A stretch of DNA of 64,000 nucleotides, from contig NZ_VCIX01000077.1 of assembly GCF_006345825.1 (NCBI RefSeq), positions 1 through 64,000 of the forward strand, given 5' to 3'. The notes under the pieces were generated by a model that had not been told where the DNA came from, did not search any database, and worked only from the letters and a program-made list of their open reading frames with translations. The DNA is from Paenibacillus paridis. GTDB lineage: Bacteria > Bacillota > Bacilli > Paenibacillales > Paenibacillaceae. Positions 61,160 through 64,000 of this stretch are shown piece by piece. A program made the translations under genes and the position numbers. Every line of letters starts with the position of its first letter. The first letter of the stretch is position 1.

Positions 61160-61169
61160 CATAAAACTC

Positions 61170-61218
61170 AAATAAGCTGTCTTTGACGTCAATAGGCGTC
61201 AAGGATAGCTTATTTTTT
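61170..61218 (+). terminator. Terminator of the ROK gene
   Basis: AATAAGCT and AGCTTATT arms with inner TTGACG/CGTCAA, then TTTTTT. Confidence 0.85.
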
Positions 61219-61243
61219 CTTCACACACACTAATCGCTTTCAA

Positions 61244-61813
61244 TCACTGCTCATGCATACGTAACCCGTGAATATAGGTTTGAATGATGATGTTCAAGCT
61301 TTCATCAATCGGTTGCGGCATGCCGAAGCCGCCCTTTTGCTCGATAGCTGCAAATCCGTGCAAAATGCTGCGGAAACCCCTTACGATATGAATGGACGTT
61401 TCGCGGTCCAGCTTGTAGAAGCTCAGCCTGTCCACAAGCAGCTCGACCAGCGCCTGCCCGCTAGCCGCATAAGCTGCATCATCCGCATCCGGCGAGCGTA
61501 AAGTAAGCTCATATAAGCCTGGATGCTTCCTAGCGAAAGCGATATACGCGGCAGCGATCGCGTGAATGGCCTCATCGCCCTTTTTGCCCTCTAAAGAGCC
61601 ATTAATCGCATCCGTCAGCTTACCAAGACCATAGATCGCAAGCTGGTTCCGCAAGCCCTTTAATCCGTTCACATGGTTATATAACGAAGGGGAACGAACG
61701 CCAAGCTTATGCGCAAGCGAGGCCAGCGTGACCTCCTGTATGCCCTGCTCATCCGCGATTGCGGCCGCCGCTTCAACAACCGTCGTTAAATCAAGCCCTT
61801 TTCTAGGCGACAT
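61244..61813 (-). CDS. TetR/AcrR-family repressor (WHG type)
   Basis: A 189-residue TetR-type regulator. The HTH is GIQEVTLASLAHKLGVRSPSLYNHVNGLKGLRNQLA; the C-terminal ligand domain is of the WHG subtype (AAYIAFARKHPGLYELTL). It follows an MBL-fold hydrolase gene by 17 bp, and the two palindromes upstream of that gene are its likely operators, so autoregulation is expected. The ligand is unknown. Confidence 0.88.
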   Translation of the reverse strand: MSPRKGLDLTTVVEAAAAIADEQGIQEVTLASLAHKLGVRSPSLYNHVNGLKGLRNQLAIYGLGKLTDAINGSLEGKKGDEAIHAIAAAYIAFARKHPGLYELTLRSPDADDAAYAASGQALVELLVDRLSFYKLDRETSIHIVRGFRSILHGFAAIEQKGGFGMPQPIDESLNIIIQTYIHGLRMHEQ

Positions 61814-61830
61814 GCTTACAGCTCCCTTCT

Positions 61831-62541
61831 TTAATTTGACAAAGCCCGCTCTGCTTCTGCAATCGCCTTATCCATGTACTGCTTTGGCTGTTTCACCATA
61901 TTGCCATGCCCAGCGGCAAGCACCGACGGCTTCAATTCGCCCAACCGGCGAGCCGACGCCAAACTTGTGCGTTTGTCCCAGGTAGCCAGCGCCGGAAATG
62001 GGAATAGCAGCTTCATCTGCCCCGCGACCGCTACGCCTGCTCTGGTTTGGAAGGCATCCCCAACGATCAAAATATGATTTCTTGTATCAAGAAAGGCCAT
62101 CGAGCCTGGCGTATGACCCGGCGCGGCTACAGCGAGCAAAGAACCGACGCGGTCTCCGTCTTGCAGCAAGATATCCGGTATCGTCCGAACCTGCTTCGGA
62201 ACGCCACCGCGAATCGGCGTATTCGGCTCTCCCGGCTCCAACGAACGGTCACCGCGAAGCAGCTTCGCGTCCCGTTTGGAGATATAGACCTGCGCCTTCG
62301 GCAATTGCTCCTTAAGTCCGTCGAGCGCGCCGATATGGTCATCATGGGCATGGGTCAATACGATCCGAGTGATTGGCTTGCCCAGCTGCTCCGCCGCTTG
62401 CAGAATCGCTTTGGCATTGCTTGAAAGCGCCGCATCGACAAGCGTTAAGCTGTCCTCCTCCTCCACCAAATAGCAATTAACCGGAAACAGGTTCGGCAGG
62501 TAAGTGAGCTGGACAACGGTCTTCTCACGTGTCATTCGCAT
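61831..62541 (-). CDS. MBL-fold metallo-hydrolase
   Basis: A 236-residue metallo-beta-lactamase-fold enzyme. Zinc motif HAHDDH (LTHAHDDHIGALDG), later GHTPGSMAFLD and GDAFQTRAG, and C-terminal LAAGHGN supply metal ligands. It could be a glyoxalase II-type or lactonase-type hydrolase; the substrate is unknown. GAGGAGG is nine nt before the ATG. First gene of the operon with the TetR repressor. Confidence 0.85.
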   Translation of the reverse strand: MRMTREKTVVQLTYLPNLFPVNCYLVEEEDSLTLVDAALSSNAKAILQAAEQLGKPITRIVLTHAHDDHIGALDGLKEQLPKAQVYISKRDAKLLRGDRSLEPGEPNTPIRGGVPKQVRTIPDILLQDGDRVGSLLAVAAPGHTPGSMAFLDTRNHILIVGDAFQTRAGVAVAGQMKLLFPFPALATWDKRTSLASARRLGELKPSVLAAGHGNMVKQPKQYMDKAIAEAERALSN

Positions 62542-62562
62542 TAAAATCGGCCTCCTCAAATA

Positions 62563-62583
62563 AAAACTAATACCATTAGTTTT
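62563..62583. promoter_or_regulatory. Palindromic operator 1 (TetR-type)
   Basis: Perfect nine-base arms AAAACTAAT/ATTAGTTTT around ACC, 22 bp upstream of the hydrolase ATG. Confidence 0.7.
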
Positions 62584-62588
62584 ATAAT

Positions 62589-62607
62589 AAACTAATGATA
62601 TTAGTTT
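62589..62607. promoter_or_regulatory. Palindromic operator 2 (TetR-type)
   Basis: Eight-base arms AAACTAAT/ATTAGTTT around GAT. Centre-to-centre spacing from operator 1 is 25 bp. The intervening AT-rich sequence on the reverse strand contains -10-like TATAAA/TATTAT. Confidence 0.7.
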
Positions 62608-62621
62608 TGGCAAGCCCCATT

Positions 62622-63548
62622 TTATTTAGCCGATTCGTTTTGAAGGAACGCCTCAATTTCCGTTTTGTTTGGAATCGATGACTGTGCTCCGGCTTTCGTT
62701 ACGGCAAGCGCCGCTGCGGCAGAGGCAAATGAGAGCGCCTGCTCAATCGGCAATCCCGCTGCGCTTGCCGCCGCATAAGCGCCAAGGAAGGTATCTCCCG
62801 CTGCCGTCGTATCGACCGGCTTCACCTTATACGCAGGCACGGCTGCTGTATCGCCCTGAGCATTTTTATAAAAGCAGCCTTTCTCCCCTAACGTAATGAT
62901 TACGCTGTCGGTGCCCTTTGCCAATGCCCATTCCGCTGCGGCTTGTGCCGACTCTGCGTCCTTGACCGCCAAGCCGGTTATGACAGCTGCCTCTGTCTCG
63001 TTCAGAATTAGCGTATCGAGAAGCGGAAACACCGCATCCGGAATAGCTTTTGCAGGGGCTGGATTGTATAACACGCGTGTCCCGCCTGCACTTGCTCCGG
63101 CAATGACCGCCTCGGTCGTTTCCCATGCAATTTCATTTTGGAGAAGTACCGCATACACATTGGACCAATCGCCAGCGCTTGCAGCCGCATCCTCTGCCGT
63201 AAGCTTGCCGTTTGCCCCTTCGGACAGTACGATATGGTTTTCGCCCGCTTCATTTACGGTTATAATTGCGAAACCCGAGGAGCCGTTCTTGCGTAATACT
63301 TGGTCTGTAGCAATTCCATCATTATGCAGGGCAGCAACCAGCGTTTCTGCGAAGGGGTCCTCCCCAACTGCGCCAATCATCGAGCAGCTTGCGCCCGCTC
63401 TAGCTGCCGCAACGGCTTGGTTAGCACCCTTGCCGCCAGGAAAAAAAGACGTTTCCTTGCTTGGTATCGTTTCTCCAGGCAGCGGAAACTCGGTGACATT
63501 ACTGACAATATCCATATTAATACTTCCGACAACGAGAATTTTCTTCAT
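62622..63548 (-). CDS. rbsK: Ribokinase (PfkB family)
   Basis: A 308-residue PfkB kinase. Ribose-binding NMDIVSNVTEFPLPGETI and GGKGANQAVAAARAG near the N-terminus, and the anion-hole/catalytic DTTAAGDTFLGAYAA (Ala where many have Gly-Ala-Gly-Asp) at about 245. It phosphorylates D-ribose. AAGGGAGG is eight nt before the ATG. No rbs transporter adjoins. No clear terminator follows it, so transcription may run toward the TetR operators. Confidence 0.9.
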   Translation of the reverse strand: MKKILVVGSINMDIVSNVTEFPLPGETIPSKETSFFPGGKGANQAVAAARAGASCSMIGAVGEDPFAETLVAALHNDGIATDQVLRKNGSSGFAIITVNEAGENHIVLSEGANGKLTAEDAAASAGDWSNVYAVLLQNEIAWETTEAVIAGASAGGTRVLYNPAPAKAIPDAVFPLLDTLILNETEAAVITGLAVKDAESAQAAAEWALAKGTDSVIITLGEKGCFYKNAQGDTAAVPAYKVKPVDTTAAGDTFLGAYAAASAAGLPIEQALSFASAAAALAVTKAGAQSSIPNKTEIEAFLQNESAK

Positions 63549-63633
63549 CGAGCGTGCCTCCCTTTCAATTTGAAACACAAATTTATGTTTTTCCGGGTAT
63601 GTCCCCATTTTATCAGAAGGAGTAGAATTTCAC

Positions 63634-64000
63634 ATGATTACCGCCTTTATTATTGCCTGTGAAATCGGTTTTTGGGTGTTCGTGCTTGCCGGTTTAGTGT
63701 TTCGTTATGTATTCCGCTTCAAAAAGGCTGGTACCCTGCTGCTTTACAGCACCCCGCTTATCGATCTGGCACTCGTCATTGCCACTGTCTATGATCTGCG
63801 CAGCGGCTCCGAGGCCACCTTCGCACATAGCTTGGCAGCCGTCTATATCGGCGTATCCATTGCCTACGGGCACAAGATGATCAAGTGGGCGGATGAACGG
63901 TTTGCCCACCGCTTTGCCGGCGGTCCTGCGCCAGCAGGCAAGCCAAAGTACGGCGCAGCGCATGCACGGCATGAACGCAGCGGCTGGCTTCATCACTTGC
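63634..64000 (+). CDS. YmcC-like integral membrane protein, partial
   Basis: At least 122 residues, cut by the window end. Starts MITAFIIACEIGFWVFVLAG with about three helices, then IYGVSIAYGHKMIKWADERF-like sequence (AVYIGVSIAYGHKMIKWADE), resembling B. subtilis YmcC-type proteins. Function unknown. AGAAGGAG lies 11 nt upstream. Divergent from ribokinase. Confidence 0.7.
   Translation, partial: MITAFIIACEIGFWVFVLAGLVFRYVFRFKKAGTLLLYSTPLIDLALVIATVYDLRSGSEATFAHSLAAVYIGVSIAYGHKMIKWADERFAHRFAGGPAPAGKPKYGAAHARHERSGWLHHL

Overview
The window looks like a chromosomal segment of a spore-forming Firmicute of the family Paenibacillaceae (Paenibacillus/Cohnella type). Support: AGGAGG ribosome-binding sites, GTG/TTG starts, spore genes (CwlJ, GerQ, an alpha/beta SASP behind a SigG-like promoter, a YjcZ-type peptide), a tryptophan T-box leader, Fur, Zur and cre-like sites, and a YtcQ/YtcP/LplB-type ABC importer paired with a YesM/YesN two-component system. 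No rRNA, tRNA, CRISPR array, IS element or phage block was seen. Species assignment is inference.

Layout. 1-900: gene-poor; four tandem copies of a 122-123 bp repeat, then a perfect 19-bp-stem hairpin. 0.9-4.6 kb: reverse-strand operon HAD phosphatase, DUF456, ThuA-like, MurJ/SpoVB-type flippase. 4.8-6.3 kb: orphan sugar-binding lipoprotein. 6.4-10.1 kb: mntABCD-like metal importer. 10.3-14.1 kb: cell-wall operon (small membrane protein, CvpA-like/transglutaminase fusion, class B PBP2). 14.3-17.7 kb: MFS transporter, YjcZ-type peptide, Toprim protein, SCO, ctaB. 17.9-20.7 kb: cwlJ-gerQ, YfhP-like protein, SASP. 21-24.4 kb: trpS with T-box, then a putative Zur-controlled permease pair. 24.4-34 kb: MCP with almost no extracellular domain, FhuF-like reductase with Fur box, FAH-family protein, several exported cell-wall proteins, and a PadR/DUF1700/DUF4097 operon. 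34-39.6 kb: Gfo/Idh/MocA oxidoreductase with a TIM-barrel isomerase, alpha-xylosidase (YicI) and a divergent AraC regulator. 39.7-41.1 kb: small protein and an HTH regulator.

41.2-57 kb is the most distinctive part: a polysaccharide-utilisation-like locus. It encodes two ABC permeases, a binding lipoprotein, a YesM-type kinase, a YesN-type regulator, an FAD-dependent oxidoreductase, an SGNH hydrolase and, from a separate promoter, a secreted protein of about 1,686 residues with four golvesin-like modules around an unassigned central region. The two promoters share a 40-bp element (35/40 identical) just upstream of the -10 box, and a full-consensus cre lies in the leader of the giant gene. I infer one substrate-induced, glucose-repressed regulon for an unknown glycan.

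57-64 kb: GNAT acetyltransferase, Gly/Pro-rich lipoprotein, MFS transporter, ROK kinase lacking the zinc motif, a TetR/MBL-hydrolase operon behind two palindromic operators, ribokinase, and a YmcC-like membrane protein cut by the window end. Product calls rest on motif and family recognition by eye; no database search was run.
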